Assembly: GCF_907163125.1 (NCBI RefSeq)
Contig: NZ_OU015319.1
Coordinates: forward strand, 744,001-808,000
DNA length: 64,000 nt
Source of the DNA: Cloacibacterium caeni
GTDB taxonomy: Bacteria > Bacteroidota > Bacteroidia > Flavobacteriales > Weeksellaceae
Direction of reading: 5' to 3'
This document shows positions 45,108 to 55,315 of this stretch, piece by piece; the first letter of the stretch is position 1, and each line of letters begins with the position of its first letter. Below the pieces are notes generated by a model. The model was not told the origin of the DNA. It saw only the letters and a program-made list of their open reading frames with translations, and made no database searches. A program made the translations under genes and the position numbers.

Positions 45108-45566
45108 ATGGGATTAGCAGACGGAATTTGTGATATTGTAAGCTCAGGAAGTACACTTTTTAAAAATGGTCTTAGAGAAACTGTAACTATTCTAAAATCT
45201 GAGGCAGTTTTGGCAAAAAATAAAAATCTTTCTGCTGAAAAATTAGAAATTTTAGAGAGACTTTTATTCAGAATTCAGGCCGTTTTGAAATCTAAAAACA
45301 CCAAATATATCTTGATGAACGTTCCTAATGAAAAAATTCAAGAGGTTTCTAGCATTGTGCCAATGTTGAAAAGTCCTACCATCGTACCTTTGGTAGAAGA
45401 GGGTTGGAGCAGTTTGCACTCTGTGATTGAAGAAAAAAGATTTTGGGAAGTTATAGACCAACTCAAAAAAGCTGGTGCAGAAGGCATTCTTATTATTCCA
45501 ATCGAAAAGATGATTCTATAATTTACAACTCAACGACTGTACGACTTCACAACTTTACAATTAATT

Positions 45567-46859
45567 ATGAACATAATAGAATTTCCACCTAAAAATACAT
45601 TCAGCAGTCTTACCAAAAGACCTGTTTTTGAAAAAAATGACATCGAAAATCTTATCAAAGGAATTTTCGAAAAAGTAGAAAATGAAGGCGATAATGCTTT
45701 GAAATTTTACGCTGAAAAATTTGACAATCAAGTTTTAGATACCATTGAAGTTTCTGAGCAAGAAATTATAGAAGCCATCAGTTTGGTAGATGAAGAACTG
45801 AAAATTGCAATCAATACAGCAAAAAATAATATTGAAATATTTCACCAATCTCAAAAAGAAGTTCCCAAAAAAATAGAAACAACAGAAGGAGTAGTTTGTT
45901 GGCGAGAAAGCAGAGCGATTGATAAAGTTGGCTTGTACATTCCAGGAGGAACTGCGCCACTTTTTTCTACGGTTTTAATGTTAGCGGTTCCAGCACAAAT
46001 TGCGGGTTGTAAAGAGATTATTTTGTGTTCACCACCTCAGAAAAATGGAAAAATTAATCCTATTATTTTATATGTTGCCAACGTTTGCGGAGTTTCTAAA
46101 ATTTTTAAAGTGGGTGGAGCTCAAGCCATTGCTGCACTGAGTTTAGGTACGGAAACTGTTCCGAAAGTTTTTAAAATTTTCGGGCCAGGAAATCAATTTG
46201 TAACCGAAGCCAAGATTTTTGCTCAAAAATTAGGAATTGCGATTGATATGCCAGCTGGACCGAGTGAAGTTTTGGTCATCGCAGATGAAACCGCTAATCC
46301 AAGTTTTGTAGCAGCAGATTTACTTTCTCAGGCAGAACATGGAGTAGATTCTCAGGTGGTCTTCTTGACGACTTCTAAAGAAATTTTAGAAAAAGTAAAA
46401 CAGGAAACCGAAGCTCAATTACAAGATTTACCTAGAAAAGATATCGCAGAAAAAGCTCTAGAAAACAGTAGTTTTATCCTCTTAAATTCCATAGAAGTAT
46501 GTATTGAATTGAGCAATGAATATGCACCAGAACACTTAATTCTTTTCATTGAAAATCCTGAAAATATTTTATCAGAAATTACCAATGCAGGTTCTATTTT
46601 CATAGGGAATTATACGCCAGAAAGTGCAGGAGATTATGCCAGTGGAACCAATCACACTTTACCAACCAACGGAAATGCGAGAGCTTACAGTGGTGTTTCT
46701 TTAGATAGTTTTGTGAAGAAAATTACCATTCAAAAAATTTCTGAAAAAGGAATTCAGAATCTTGGGAAAACGATTGAAAAAATGGCAGCAGAAGAAGGAC
46801 TTTTTGCGCATAAAAATGCAGTTACATTACGCTTAAAAAAATTAGAAAATGGAATTTAA
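45567..46859 (+). CDS. hisD: histidinol dehydrogenase
   Basis: 430 residues, full length. It oxidises histidinol to histidine in two NAD-dependent steps, with a zinc ion. Blocks seen are KVGLYIPGGTAPLFSTVLML, GGAQAIAALSLGTETVPK, KIFGPGNQFVTEAK, DMPAGPSEVLVIADE and LLSQAEHGVDSQ, and the late ASGTNHTLPTNGNAR with a conserved His. It overlaps hisC by 11 bp. Confidence 0.97.
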   Translation: MNIIEFPPKNTFSSLTKRPVFEKNDIENLIKGIFEKVENEGDNALKFYAEKFDNQVLDTIEVSEQEIIEAISLVDEELKIAINTAKNNIEIFHQSQKEVPKKIETTEGVVCWRESRAIDKVGLYIPGGTAPLFSTVLMLAVPAQIAGCKEIILCSPPQKNGKINPIILYVANVCGVSKIFKVGGAQAIAALSLGTETVPKVFKIFGPGNQFVTEAKIFAQKLGIAIDMPAGPSEVLVIADETANPSFVAADLLSQAEHGVDSQVVFLTTSKEILEKVKQETEAQLQDLPRKDIAEKALENSSFILLNSIEVCIELSNEYAPEHLILFIENPENILSEITNAGSIFIGNYTPESAGDYASGTNHTLPTNGNARAYSGVSLDSFVKKITIQKISEKGIQNLGKTIEKMAAEEGLFAHKNAVTLRLKKLENGI

Positions 46860-47877
46860 ACTCGAAAATTTGATAAGAGAAAATCTTAAAAATCTAAAAC
46901 CTTATTCTACGCTTCGTGATAGTCTAGATTTTGATGCGCCTGTTTTTTTAGAAGCCAACGAAAATCCTTTCGGTGAATACAATCGTTATCCAGATTCTAC
47001 ACAAAAAAAACTAAAGGAAAAATTAAGTGGACTTAAAAATATCAACCCAAAGAATCTCTTCATCGGGAATGGAAGTGATGAATTGATAGACTTGATTATC
47101 AAAGCTTTTTGTGAACCCAAAAAAGATGAAATTTTGGTCATGAATCCATCATTTGTGATGTATTCTTTTTATGCTAAAATCAATGATAATAAAGTTAATG
47201 TTTTAGAATTAGATGAAAATTTTCAAATTGATAAAGAAGATTTTTTACAAAAAATTCAGAATGAAAATTTGAAGGTCTTATTTCTTTGTTCACCCAATAA
47301 TCCTACAGGAAATGAATTGGCAGATTTAGAGTTTTTCATTGAAAATTTCTCGGGAATTGTGGTTTTAGATGAGGCTTACATAGAATTTTCTTCTAGAAAA
47401 TCAGCAATTTCTTGGTTAGCGAAATATCCAAATCTTATAGTTCTGCAAACTCTTTCTAAAGCTCATGGAATGGCAGGTTTGAGAATTGGAATTGGCGCAG
47501 CTTCTACAGAAATCGCTACTTTGATGAATACCATAAAAGGTCCTTATAACGTGAATTCTTTAAGCCAAAAAATAGCTTTGAGACAACTTAATGATGAAAA
47601 AGTTTTTAAAGAAAATCTGGAACAAATTTTAGCAGAAAGAGAGTTTCTAAAAGTTCAACTGAATCAATTGGATTTTGTGAAAAAAATCTATCATACAGAA
47701 GCCAATTTTTTCTTAATCAAAGTAGAAAATCCAATAGAAATATATGAATTTTTGCTAGCTCAGAATATCTTGACCAGTCTGAGACATCCTCAAATTGAAA
47801 ATGCGTTGAGAATAAACGTAGGCTCAAAAGAAGAAAATCAAAAATTAATAGAAACCTTGAAAAATTATAAAAAGTAA
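46849..47877 (+). CDS. hisC: histidinol-phosphate aminotransferase
   Basis: 342 residues, a fold-type I PLP enzyme that converts imidazole-acetol phosphate to histidinol phosphate. [12 protein letters not shown] and [15 protein letters not shown] bind PLP phosphate. [11 protein letters not shown] and [10 protein letters not shown] lead to the Schiff-base Lys in [14 protein letters not shown]. The ATG lies inside the hisD end, so translation is coupled. Confidence 0.96.
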   Translation: MEFKLENLIRENLKNLKPYSTLRDSLDFDAPVFLEANENPFGEYNRYPDSTQKKLKEKLSGLKNINPKNLFIGNGSDELIDLIIKAFCEPKKDEILVMNPSFVMYSFYAKINDNKVNVLELDENFQIDKEDFLQKIQNENLKVLFLCSPNNPTGNELADLEFFIENFSGIVVLDEAYIEFSSRKSAISWLAKYPNLIVLQTLSKAHGMAGLRIGIGAASTEIATLMNTIKGPYNVNSLSQKIALRQLNDEKVFKENLEQILAEREFLKVQLNQLDFVKKIYHTEANFFLIKVENPIEIYEFLLAQNILTSLRHPQIENALRINVGSKEENQKLIETLKNYKK

Positions 47878-47878
47878 A

Positions 47879-48976
47879 ATGAAGAAAAAAGTATTATTCA
47901 TCGATAGAGACGGAACTTTAATTATAGAACCACCCATTGATTTTCAGGTTGATTCTTTAGAAAAACTGGAATTTTATCCAAGAGTTTTTCAGAATTTATC
48001 CAAAATTGCCAAAGAATTGGATTACGAATTGGTAATGGTGACCAATCAAGACGGTTTGGGAACTGAGAGCTTTCCGTATGAAGATTTTATTAAACCTCAA
48101 GAAAAAATGATGAAAGCTTTCGAAAATGAAGGAATTTTCTTCTCTGATGTTTTTATAGATGAAAGTTTCGAGCACGATAATTCTCCGAACAGAAAACCTA
48201 GAACAGGAATGCTTCAAAAATACATTTTCGGAAATTACGATTTAGAAAATTCTTTTGTGATTGGAGATAGAAAAACCGATGTAGAATTGGCGAAAAATCT
48301 TGGTTCAAAATCTATTTTTATTTCAGATGAAACCAATGATGAAGCTACTTTTTCTACAAAAAGTTGGGACGAAATCTATCAATATCTTAAACAAATTCCA
48401 AGAAAAGCGAAAGTAAAAAGAACAACCAAAGAAACTGATATTTCGGTAGAATTAAATCTTGATGGAAGCGGAAAATCTAGTATTGATACGGGTTTGAAGT
48501 TCTTTGATCATATGTTAGAACAAATTTCAAAACACGGAAATTTTGATTTATTTGTAAAAGTAAATGGCGATTTAGAAGTAGATGAACATCATACGATTGA
48601 AGATACTGCCATCGTTTTGGGAGATTGTTTTTTACAAGCTTTAGGAAGCAAAAAAGGCATTGAAAGATATGCTTTCGTTTTGCCAATGGATGATTGTTTG
48701 GCACAAGTGGCGATTGATTTCGGTGGAAGACCTTGGATTGTTTGGAATGCAGAATTTAAGCGTGAAAAAATTGGAGAACTGCCAACAGAAATGTTTTATC
48801 ATTTCTTCAAATCGTTTTCAGACAGTGCAAAATGTAACCTGAATATTTCTGTGGAAGGAGAAAATGAACACCACAAAATAGAAAGTATTTTCAAAGCTTT
48901 TGCGAAAGTTTTAAGAAATGCAGTAGCACAAACCGACCAAAATTTCAACCTTCCAAGTACAAAAGGAACTTTATAA
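47879..48976 (+). CDS. hisB: bifunctional histidinol-phosphatase / IGP dehydratase
   Basis: 365 residues, a fusion. The N-terminal HAD phosphatase has FIDRDGTLI (two catalytic Asp) and [17 protein letters not shown]. The IGP dehydratase from about residue 178 has two metal-binding His clusters: [13 protein letters not shown] and [15 protein letters not shown], then [18 protein letters not shown]. It starts 1 bp after the hisC stop. The fused form is usual in Bacteroidota and enterobacteria. Confidence 0.96.
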   Translation: MKKKVLFIDRDGTLIIEPPIDFQVDSLEKLEFYPRVFQNLSKIAKELDYELVMVTNQDGLGTESFPYEDFIKPQEKMMKAFENEGIFFSDVFIDESFEHDNSPNRKPRTGMLQKYIFGNYDLENSFVIGDRKTDVELAKNLGSKSIFISDETNDEATFSTKSWDEIYQYLKQIPRKAKVKRTTKETDISVELNLDGSGKSSIDTGLKFFDHMLEQISKHGNFDLFVKVNGDLEVDEHHTIEDTAIVLGDCFLQALGSKKGIERYAFVLPMDDCLAQVAIDFGGRPWIVWNAEFKREKIGELPTEMFYHFFKSFSDSAKCNLNISVEGENEHHKIESIFKAFAKVLRNAVAQTDQNFNLPSTKGTL

Positions 48977-49080
48977 ATAGTTGATAGTTAATGGTTATCG
49001 GTTGATAGATTTAATTATTGTAAATAGAAATTTTTATCATCAACTAACAACCATCAACTGACAACCATCAACCAAAAATT

Positions 49081-49665
49081 ATGATAGCAATTATAGACTA
49101 CGATGCAGGAAATGTAAAATCCGTTCAAAATGCCTTGAAAAAATTAGGTTTTGAAGCGGTGATTACTTCTAATATCCAAACGATAAAAAACGCTGATAAA
49201 GTGATTTTTCCAGGAGTTGGAGAAGCTTCTTCGGCGATGAAAAAACTTCAGGAGAGAGGTTTAGATAAAGTTATTCCGAATTTAAAACAACCTGTTTTGG
49301 GAATTTGTCTTGGAATGCAACTGATGTGTAATGCTTCGGAAGAAGGCAATACAAAAGCATTGGGAATTTTTGATTGTGAGGTGAAATTGTTCCCGAATTC
49401 TGACATTGTTCCACATATGGGATGGAATAATGTTGCTGAAATAAAAGGAAAATTATTGGAAAATATATCAGAAATGGATAATTTTTACTTCGTTCACAGT
49501 TATTATGCAGAAGTTGGTGAAAGTACAACATCGGTTTGTGATTATATTACGCCTTTCAGTGCTACTTTGGAAAAAGACAATTTCTATGCAGCTCAATTTC
49601 ACCCAGAAAAATCTGGAGATGCTGGTTTTAAATTATTAGAAAACTTTTTAAATTTAAGATTTTAG
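49081..49665 (+). CDS. hisH: imidazole glycerol phosphate synthase, glutaminase subunit
   Basis: 194 residues, a class I glutamine amidotransferase that feeds ammonia to HisF. The nucleophile is in LGICLGMQLM, and the other catalytic residues in QFHPEKSGDAG; VIFPGVGEASSAM forms the oxyanion strand. The 104-bp gap after hisB is filled with GTTGATGGTTG-type repeats. Confidence 0.96.
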   Translation: MIAIIDYDAGNVKSVQNALKKLGFEAVITSNIQTIKNADKVIFPGVGEASSAMKKLQERGLDKVIPNLKQPVLGICLGMQLMCNASEEGNTKALGIFDCEVKLFPNSDIVPHMGWNNVAEIKGKLLENISEMDNFYFVHSYYAEVGESTTSVCDYITPFSATLEKDNFYAAQFHPEKSGDAGFKLLENFLNLRF

Positions 49666-49730
49666 ATTTACGATTTTAGATTAAAAAAATAAAATCGTGA
49701 TTCATAAATCGTACTTCGTAAATAAAAAAT

Positions 49731-50441
49731 ATGAAAATTATTCCTGCAATAGACATCATCGAAGGAAAGTGTGTAAGACTTTCTAAAGGTGATTATGATA
49801 CCAAAAAAATATACAACGAAAATCCAGTAGAAGTAGCCAAAGAATTTGAAGATTTCGGGATTCAATATTTGCATTTGGTGGACTTAGACGGTGCAAAAGC
49901 CAAGAAAATCATCAACCAAAAAGTGATTGAAAACATCGCTAAAAAGACCAATCTCATCATCGATTTTGGAGGTGGAATTCGTTCTGAAGAAGATTTGCAA
50001 AAAGCTTTTGATAGCGGTGCAAAAAAGGTAACTTTAGGAAGTATTGCTGTGGTAAATCCAGAGTTGTGTTTGGCTTGGTTAGAGCAATTTGGTGCTGAAA
50101 AATTGATTTTGGGAGCAGATTGTTTGGATCGAAAAATCAAAACTTCAGGTTGGCTAGAAAATTCTGAAACAGATGTGGTAGATTTCATTAAAGAATATCA
50201 GAAGAAAGGCTTCAGAGAAGTGGTTTGTACCGATATTTCAAAAGACGGAATGTTGCAAGGTCCGTCCACTGCATTGTATCAAGAAATTATAGAAAATTCA
50301 ACGATTGAATTGATTGCAAGTGGTGGAATCTCGAACATAGAAGATGTACAAAAAATGAAAGAAATAGGTTGTGCTGGAACCATCATTGGTAAAGCTATTT
50401 ATGAAGGAAGAATTTCATTAGAACAACTGTCAAAAATTTAA
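49731..50441 (+). CDS. hisA: ProFAR isomerase
   Basis: 236 residues, a (beta-alpha)8 barrel that isomerises ProFAR to [24 protein letters not shown] contains the catalytic Asp8. [13 protein letters not shown] and the C-terminal [15 protein letters not shown] with [13 protein letters not shown] form the phosphate sites and second Asp. hisF follows after 3 bp. Confidence 0.96.
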   Translation: MKIIPAIDIIEGKCVRLSKGDYDTKKIYNENPVEVAKEFEDFGIQYLHLVDLDGAKAKKIINQKVIENIAKKTNLIIDFGGGIRSEEDLQKAFDSGAKKVTLGSIAVVNPELCLAWLEQFGAEKLILGADCLDRKIKTSGWLENSETDVVDFIKEYQKKGFREVVCTDISKDGMLQGPSTALYQEIIENSTIELIASGGISNIEDVQKMKEIGCAGTIIGKAIYEGRISLEQLSKI

Positions 50442-50444
50442 AAA

Positions 50445-51197
50445 ATGCTCAAAAAAAGAATCATTCCTTGTTTGGATATAAAAGACGGAAGAACCGTAAA
50501 AGGTGTTAATTTTGTTGGCTTGATAGATGCAGGAAATCCTGTGGAATTGACAAAAAGTTATGTAGATGAGGGTGCAGATGAACTGGTTTTTCTAGATATT
50601 ACCGCAACTCACGAAAATCGAAAAACTTTGGTTCAGTTGGTGGAGAAAATTGCTGAGGAAATCAATATTCCGTTTACTGTTGGAGGCGGAATTTCAGAAA
50701 TTTCTGATGTTGATAATCTTTTGAAAGCAGGCGCAGATAAAATCAGCATCAATTCTTCGGCGGTGAAAAATCCTGATTTAATTAAAACTTTTGCAGATAA
50801 ATTCGGGAGTCAATGCGTAGTGGTGGCGATAGATTCTAAACAATTTGGAGATGAAGATTACGTTTTTGTGAACGGTGGAAGAATAAAAACCGACTATAAA
50901 ACCCACGATTGGGCAAAAAAAGTAGAAGAATTAGGAGCTGGAGAAATTTTGTTGACTTCAATGGATTTTGATGGAACAAAACAAGGTTTCGATGTGAGAT
51001 TGCTCAATGAAATTTCTAATATTGTCAATATTCCCATTATCGCTTCTGGAGGCGCTGGAAAAATTGAAGATTTCACAGAAGTTTTTAACGAAACCAAAGC
51101 TACAGGAGCTTTAGCAGCAAGTATTTTCCACTTTGGAGAAATTAACATCAACGATTTAAAACAAGTTTTAAAACAACAAAATATTGCCATAAGATGA
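50445..51197 (+). CDS. hisF: imidazole glycerol phosphate synthase, cyclase subunit
   Basis: 250 residues, a barrel paralogous to HisA. Catalytic Asp11 lies in [19 protein letters not shown] and the second Asp in [31 protein letters not shown] and [12 protein letters not shown] bind phosphate. It works with HisH to make IGP and AICAR. The stop overlaps the hisIE start (ATGA). Confidence 0.97.
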   Translation: MLKKRIIPCLDIKDGRTVKGVNFVGLIDAGNPVELTKSYVDEGADELVFLDITATHENRKTLVQLVEKIAEEINIPFTVGGGISEISDVDNLLKAGADKISINSSAVKNPDLIKTFADKFGSQCVVVAIDSKQFGDEDYVFVNGGRIKTDYKTHDWAKKVEELGAGEILLTSMDFDGTKQGFDVRLLNEISNIVNIPIIASGGAGKIEDFTEVFNETKATGALAASIFHFGEININDLKQVLKQQNIAIR

Positions 51198-51778
51198 ATT
51201 TAGATTACGAAAAATCAGGAGGTTTAATTCCTGCAATTATACAAGACGAAACCACATTACAAGTGTTAATGCTCGGTTTTATGAACGAAGAAGCTCTAAA
51301 ATTAACAGAGGAAACAGGAAAAGTTCACTTTTTTAGCAGAACCAAAGATAGAATTTGGTTAAAAGGAGAATCTTCTGAAAATTATTTATATGTAAAAAGC
51401 ATCGAAAAAGACTGTGATGATGATACTTTACTCATCAAAGTAAAACCAACAAATGTGGTTTGTCATACTGGTAATTTCAGTTGTTTCGGAGAAAAAGATA
51501 CCAAAGGTTTTTTGTATGAATTAGAATCGATTATCAACCAAAGAATTGATGAAAATGTAGAAGGTTCTTATACTTCAAAACTTTATCAAAGAGGCATCAA
51601 TAAAGTGGCTCAAAAAGTAGGAGAGGAAGCAGTAGAATTGGTAATTGAGGCAAAAGATAATAACGATGACTTGTTCAAAAATGAAGCAGCAGATTTATTG
51701 TATCACTTTTTAATTTTATTGAAAGCTAAAAATTTCAAATTAAAAGATATTGAAGAAGTTTTGAGAGGAAGACATTAA
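51194..51778 (+). CDS. hisIE: bifunctional PRA-CH / PRA-PH enzyme
   Basis: 194 residues, a fusion of PR-AMP cyclohydrolase and PR-ATP pyrophosphatase, steps 2 and 3 of the pathway. Cyclohydrolase: [48 protein letters not shown] and the zinc CHTGNFSCF. Pyrophosphatase: [32 protein letters not shown] and [13 protein letters not shown]. Last gene of the operon. Confidence 0.97.
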   Translation: MNLDYEKSGGLIPAIIQDETTLQVLMLGFMNEEALKLTEETGKVHFFSRTKDRIWLKGESSENYLYVKSIEKDCDDDTLLIKVKPTNVVCHTGNFSCFGEKDTKGFLYELESIINQRIDENVEGSYTSKLYQRGINKVAQKVGEEAVELVIEAKDNNDDLFKNEAADLLYHFLILLKAKNFKLKDIEEVLRGRH

Positions 51779-51781
51779 CAA

Positions 51782-51809
51782 AAAACAGAGCAATTTGCTC
51801 TGTTTTTTT
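51782..51809. terminator. bidirectional terminator between his and trp
   Basis: AAAACAGAGC, loop AATTT, GCTCTGTTTT. A runs and T runs on both sides serve hisIE (plus) and trpA (minus), whose stops are 29 bp apart. Confidence 0.88.
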
Positions 51810-52539
51810 ATTTGATAGATTTGATGAAAGCTTCCGCTTTTTCTTTCCAATCTTTATTTTCTAAAAGAATTTTCACAAATGCAGTTCCTATAATTCCGCC
51901 TTGTGATTTTTCGGTAACTTGTTCGAAATCAGTTTTGTTCTTAATTCCGAAACCAATCATTACAGGATTTTCAAGGTTGATGGAAGCCAATTTATTTAAG
52001 TATTCATCATTTTTCACTTCTTTATTTTCGTTTCCTGTGGTAGATGAACTAGAAACAGCGTATAAAAATCCTGAACTCAAAGAATCTAAACATTTGATGC
52101 GTTCTTCCGAAGTTTCTGGAGTCACCAAAAAGGTAAAATTCAATCCATATTTCTCTAAAATAGGTTGATAATTTTTTTCAAATTCAATCGGTGGTAAATC
52201 TGGAATAATTAATCCTGAAACTCCAGAATTGGCACATTCTTCGCAGAATTTTTCAAAACCGAAACTTAAAACAGGGTTAATGTAACCCATTAAAATCACA
52301 GGAATTTTGATTTCATCTTTCACCGATTTCAGTTGAGAAAAAAGTTGAGCGATGGTCATTCCGTTAGAAAGTGCTAATTCGTGTGCACCTTGAATAACTG
52401 GTCCATCAGCAACAGGATCAGAATAAGGCATCCCGATTTCCATCATATCTGCGCCAGAATTCTGGATGGTTTTCATAATTTCTGCAGTATCTTCTAAAGT
52501 AGGAATTCCGGCAGTGAAATATATATTTAATTTTTTCAT
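51808..52539 (-). CDS. trpA: tryptophan synthase alpha chain
   Basis: 243 residues, a barrel that splits indole-glycerol phosphate. FTAGIPTLEDTAEIM and MMEIGMPYSDPVADGPVIQ carry the catalytic Glu. GLIIPDLPPIEF holds the Asp, and GFGIKNKTDFEQV and GGIIGTAFVKIL bind phosphate. It sits 2 bp after trpB; the product forms the alpha-beta channel complex with TrpB. Confidence 0.96.
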   Translation of the reverse strand: MKKLNIYFTAGIPTLEDTAEIMKTIQNSGADMMEIGMPYSDPVADGPVIQGAHELALSNGMTIAQLFSQLKSVKDEIKIPVILMGYINPVLSFGFEKFCEECANSGVSGLIIPDLPPIEFEKNYQPILEKYGLNFTFLVTPETSEERIKCLDSLSSGFLYAVSSSSTTGNENKEVKNDEYLNKLASINLENPVMIGFGIKNKTDFEQVTEKSQGGIIGTAFVKILLENKDWKEKAEAFIKSIK

Positions 52540-52541
52540 TT

Positions 52542-53735
52542 TTAATTTTCAATTTTCAATTCTTTCAAATAAGTTTCCATGTCTTTATCTCCACGTCCAC
52601 TCAAACAAATCACCACCACATCGTCTTTTTGAAAATTTTTCTTTTTCAAAACTTGCAAAGCGTGAGAACTTTCTAAAGCAGGAATGATGCCTTCTAATTT
52701 GGTGAGTTCAAAAGCAGATTCTAGCGCTTCGTCATCATTAATGCTGAAAAATTCTGCACGATTATTTTTAAATAAATTCGCGTGAAAAGGCCCAATTCCT
52801 GGATAATCTAACCCTGCAGAAATAGAATGCGGCTCGATAACTTGTCCATCATTGGTTTGCATCACAATGCTTTTGCTACCGTGCAAAACGCCTGTTGTTC
52901 CCAAGAAAGTTGTGGCTGCAGATTTTCCAGAATTTACACCAAAACCACCAGCTTCCGCTGCAATAATTTTTACCGAAGGTTCATCTACAAAATGGTAGAA
53001 AGTTCCTGCTGCATTGCTGCCGCCACCAACACAAGCAATGACGTAATCTGGGTTTTCTCTTCCTATTTTCTCTTTCAATTGCCATTTAATTTCCTCAGAA
53101 ATCACACTCTGGAATCTCGCCACCAAATCAGGAAAAGGATGCGGACCAACTACGCTTCCGATGATGTAATGGGTAGTTGTAGCGTTGTTAATCCAGTCTC
53201 TTAAAGCTTCATTTACAGCGTCTTTCAGAGTTTTAGAACCCGAAGTTGCAGGAACAACTTTTGCACCGAGCATTTTCATTCTGGCAACATTTGGAGCTTG
53301 TCTCGCAATATCGATTTCGCCCATGTAAACGATGCATTCTAAATTCATCAAAGCACAAGCTGTAGCCGTTGCAACGCCATGTTGACCAGCGCCAGTTTCC
53401 GCGATAATTCTCTTTTTTCCTAGTTTTTTGGCGAGAAGAACTTGTCCGAGAGCGTTATTGATTTTATGCGCACCAGTGTGATTTAAATCTTCGCGTTTTA
53501 AGTAAACGTTTGTGGCATATTTTTCGCTTAAATTTTTGGCAAAATAAAGTGGAGTAGCCCTGCCAACATAATTTTTAAGCAAATCATTGAGTTCTTTTTT
53601 AAACTCTTCAGATTCTATAATTTCTATATAATTTTGTTGAAGTTCTTCCACGTTTGGATAGAGCATTTCTGGAACAAATGCGCCTCCAAATTCTCCGTAA
53701 TATCCGTTTTCGTCGGGGTTTCTATATGTTGTCAT
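52542..53735 (-). CDS. trpB: tryptophan synthase beta chain
   Basis: 397 residues, a PLP enzyme joining indole and serine. The Schiff-base Lys is in [15 protein letters not shown], and [14 protein letters not shown] and [15 protein letters not shown] bind cofactor. [14 protein letters not shown] and [13 protein letters not shown] end the domain. The ATG overlaps the trpF stop. Confidence 0.97.
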   Translation of the reverse strand: MTTYRNPDENGYYGEFGGAFVPEMLYPNVEELQQNYIEIIESEEFKKELNDLLKNYVGRATPLYFAKNLSEKYATNVYLKREDLNHTGAHKINNALGQVLLAKKLGKKRIIAETGAGQHGVATATACALMNLECIVYMGEIDIARQAPNVARMKMLGAKVVPATSGSKTLKDAVNEALRDWINNATTTHYIIGSVVGPHPFPDLVARFQSVISEEIKWQLKEKIGRENPDYVIACVGGGSNAAGTFYHFVDEPSVKIIAAEAGGFGVNSGKSAATTFLGTTGVLHGSKSIVMQTNDGQVIEPHSISAGLDYPGIGPFHANLFKNNRAEFFSINDDEALESAFELTKLEGIIPALESSHALQVLKKKNFQKDDVVVICLSGRGDKDMETYLKELKIEN

Positions 53736-54352
53736 TTTAGTAATGATTTAAATATTTTTATTTTTTCTAGGTTTTTAATTCCGGATTCTGTCTCAAATTT
53801 TGAGTTGATATCTAAGACAATTGGTTGTTGGTTGATGGTTGATAGTTGATGGATGTTTTCCAAAGAAATTCCGCCACTCAAAAAATAAGGTTTTGGAATT
53901 TCTATTTCGTTGAGAATTTGCCAATCAAAGGTTTTTCCTGTTCCGCCAAAAGCTTTAGAATCGGTATCGAAAAGGAAATAGTATATTTGTTCCAAGTTCC
54001 AAGTTTCAAGTTTCAAGTTTTGGGTTCCAACTCTGAAAACTTTGATGATTTTTACATCTTTGCTTAACCTTTGGCTCAAACTTAAAATAAATTCTTCATC
54101 TTCATCTCCGTGCAATTGAATAAAATTGAGTTTTGCTTTTTCTGAAATTTCGGCAATTTTTTCAATCGTTTCATTCACAAAAACGCCTACTTTTCCTTGA
54201 TGATTGATTGCTAAAATTCCTTCTAAGCTTAAATGATTCAAAACAAATCTCGGGGATTTTTCATAAAATATAAAGCCTAAAAAATCGGTGTTCAAAGATA
54301 TTAATTCTTGAATTTGATCCATTTTTGTAAGTCCACAAACTTTCAGTTTCAT
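53732..54352 (-). CDS. trpF: phosphoribosylanthranilate isomerase
   Basis: The start at 54352 ([18 protein letters not shown]) matches the family N-terminus; an upstream in-frame ATG at 54376 adds eight atypical residues and is rejected. 206 residues, with catalytic Cys in LKVCGLT and Asp in [19 protein letters not shown]. Two segments, [10 protein letters not shown] and [11 protein letters not shown], are encoded by short repeats otherwise found between genes. Confidence 0.92.
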   Translation of the reverse strand: MKLKVCGLTKMDQIQELISLNTDFLGFIFYEKSPRFVLNHLSLEGILAINHQGKVGVFVNETIEKIAEISEKAKLNFIQLHGDEDEEFILSLSQRLSKDVKIIKVFRVGTQNLKLETWNLEQIYYFLFDTDSKAFGGTGKTFDWQILNEIEIPKPYFLSGGISLENIHQLSTINQQPIVLDINSKFETESGIKNLEKIKIFKSLLK

Positions 54353-54464
54353 AATATAAGTTTTGGCTAAAGCCAATTTGTTTTTTTTAATTTTTAAAAC
54401 GGGCTAAAGCCCTTTCCTATTGATGAAAAATTAATAATCATAACAGTAACACATTACCAAATCA

Positions 54465-55241
54465 TCAAATTATCACATCAACAAATTCTTTGAATTTATT
54501 TCCCGGATTTTCGTTTTTCATAAAATATTCGCCCATCAAGAAAGCGTCAAATCCTTTTTCTTTTAGAAATTTAAAATCCTCTAAATTGTAAATTCCACTT
54601 TCTGCGACAGATAAAGTTCCTTTTGGGAGCAAGTTTTTTAAATTGACAGAATGTTGCAAATCAACCTTAAAATCTTTCAAATTTCGGTTGTTAATTCCAA
54701 CTAAATCAATGTCAGAATTGAAATGTTTCAGTTCTTCTTTGGTATGGATTTCCAATAAAACTTCTAAATTCAATTCGTGGGCTAAAGCTGTAAATTCTTG
54801 AACTTGATTAAGAGAAAGACACGCTGCAATCAATAAAACAACATCTGCACCGATAGATTTTGCTTCGTAAAATTGGTATTCATCTACCATAAAATCTTTC
54901 CTTAAAATCGGAATATTTACAGAACTTCTCACATTCAAAATATCTTCAAAACTACCTCCGAAAAAATCTTTATCCGTGAGAATTGAAATTCCACTTGCGC
55001 CGAATTCTTCATATTTCGTTACGATTTCTAATGGCGATACTTTGTCATTGATGATTCCTTTGCTTGGCGATTGTCTCTTGAATTCAGCAATAATTCCGTT
55101 TCTGGCTTTTACCGATTCTTTCAAAGAAAAAGTTTCTCTCCCGAAAAATTCTGAATTTTTAAGTTCATTAATAGAAATTTTACTTTTTGAGAAAGCAATT
55201 TCTTCCTTTTTTCGAGCTACTATTTTATCTAAAATATTCAT
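54465..55241 (-). CDS. trpC: indole-3-glycerol phosphate synthase
   Basis: 258 residues. Family blocks are MNILDKIVARKKEEIAFSK, IIAEFKRQSPSKGIIND (Lys and Glu), ISILTDKDFFGGSFED, PILRKDFMVDEYQFYEA, LVGINNRNLKDFKVD and VAESGIYNLEDF. It closes the indole ring. Not fused to TrpF, unlike in enteric bacteria. The 112-bp gap to trpF holds a TAAAGCCCTTTCC-type repeat. Confidence 0.96.
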   Translation of the reverse strand: MNILDKIVARKKEEIAFSKSKISINELKNSEFFGRETFSLKESVKARNGIIAEFKRQSPSKGIINDKVSPLEIVTKYEEFGASGISILTDKDFFGGSFEDILNVRSSVNIPILRKDFMVDEYQFYEAKSIGADVVLLIAACLSLNQVQEFTALAHELNLEVLLEIHTKEELKHFNSDIDLVGINNRNLKDFKVDLQHSVNLKNLLPKGTLSVAESGIYNLEDFKFLKEKGFDAFLMGEYFMKNENPGNKFKEFVDVII

Positions 55242-55315
55242 GTTTTTTTTTCTCTCGCTGATTTCACAGATTAAACAGATTTTTTTATCTACACAATCTG
55301 CATAATCCGCGAGAC

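Larger units (their letters stand above)
42927..45521 (+). pseudogene. hisG: ATP phosphoribosyltransferase gene, split by IS1182
   Basis: The 5' part (42927-43374) ends at EIAPNMG. The 3' part resumes as LADGICDIVSSG at 45112 and runs to 45521. Without the element and one duplication ATGG the gene is 858 bp, 285 residues, the long form of HisG with a C-terminal regulatory ACT-like domain. The first part alone lacks the phosphoribosyl-binding loop, so function is lost. HisG is the committed, feedback-controlled step of histidine synthesis. Frames crossing the junctions are chimeric. Confidence 0.96.

Noticed and set aside
45093-45521. Frame opening with MCNKHMGLADG as an independent gene
   Set aside because: Its first codons are the end of the IS1182 element; the rest is the 3' part of hisG.
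54353-54376. Upstream start for trpF
   Set aside because: It adds eight residues unlike the family; MKLKVCG at 54352 is the normal N-terminus.
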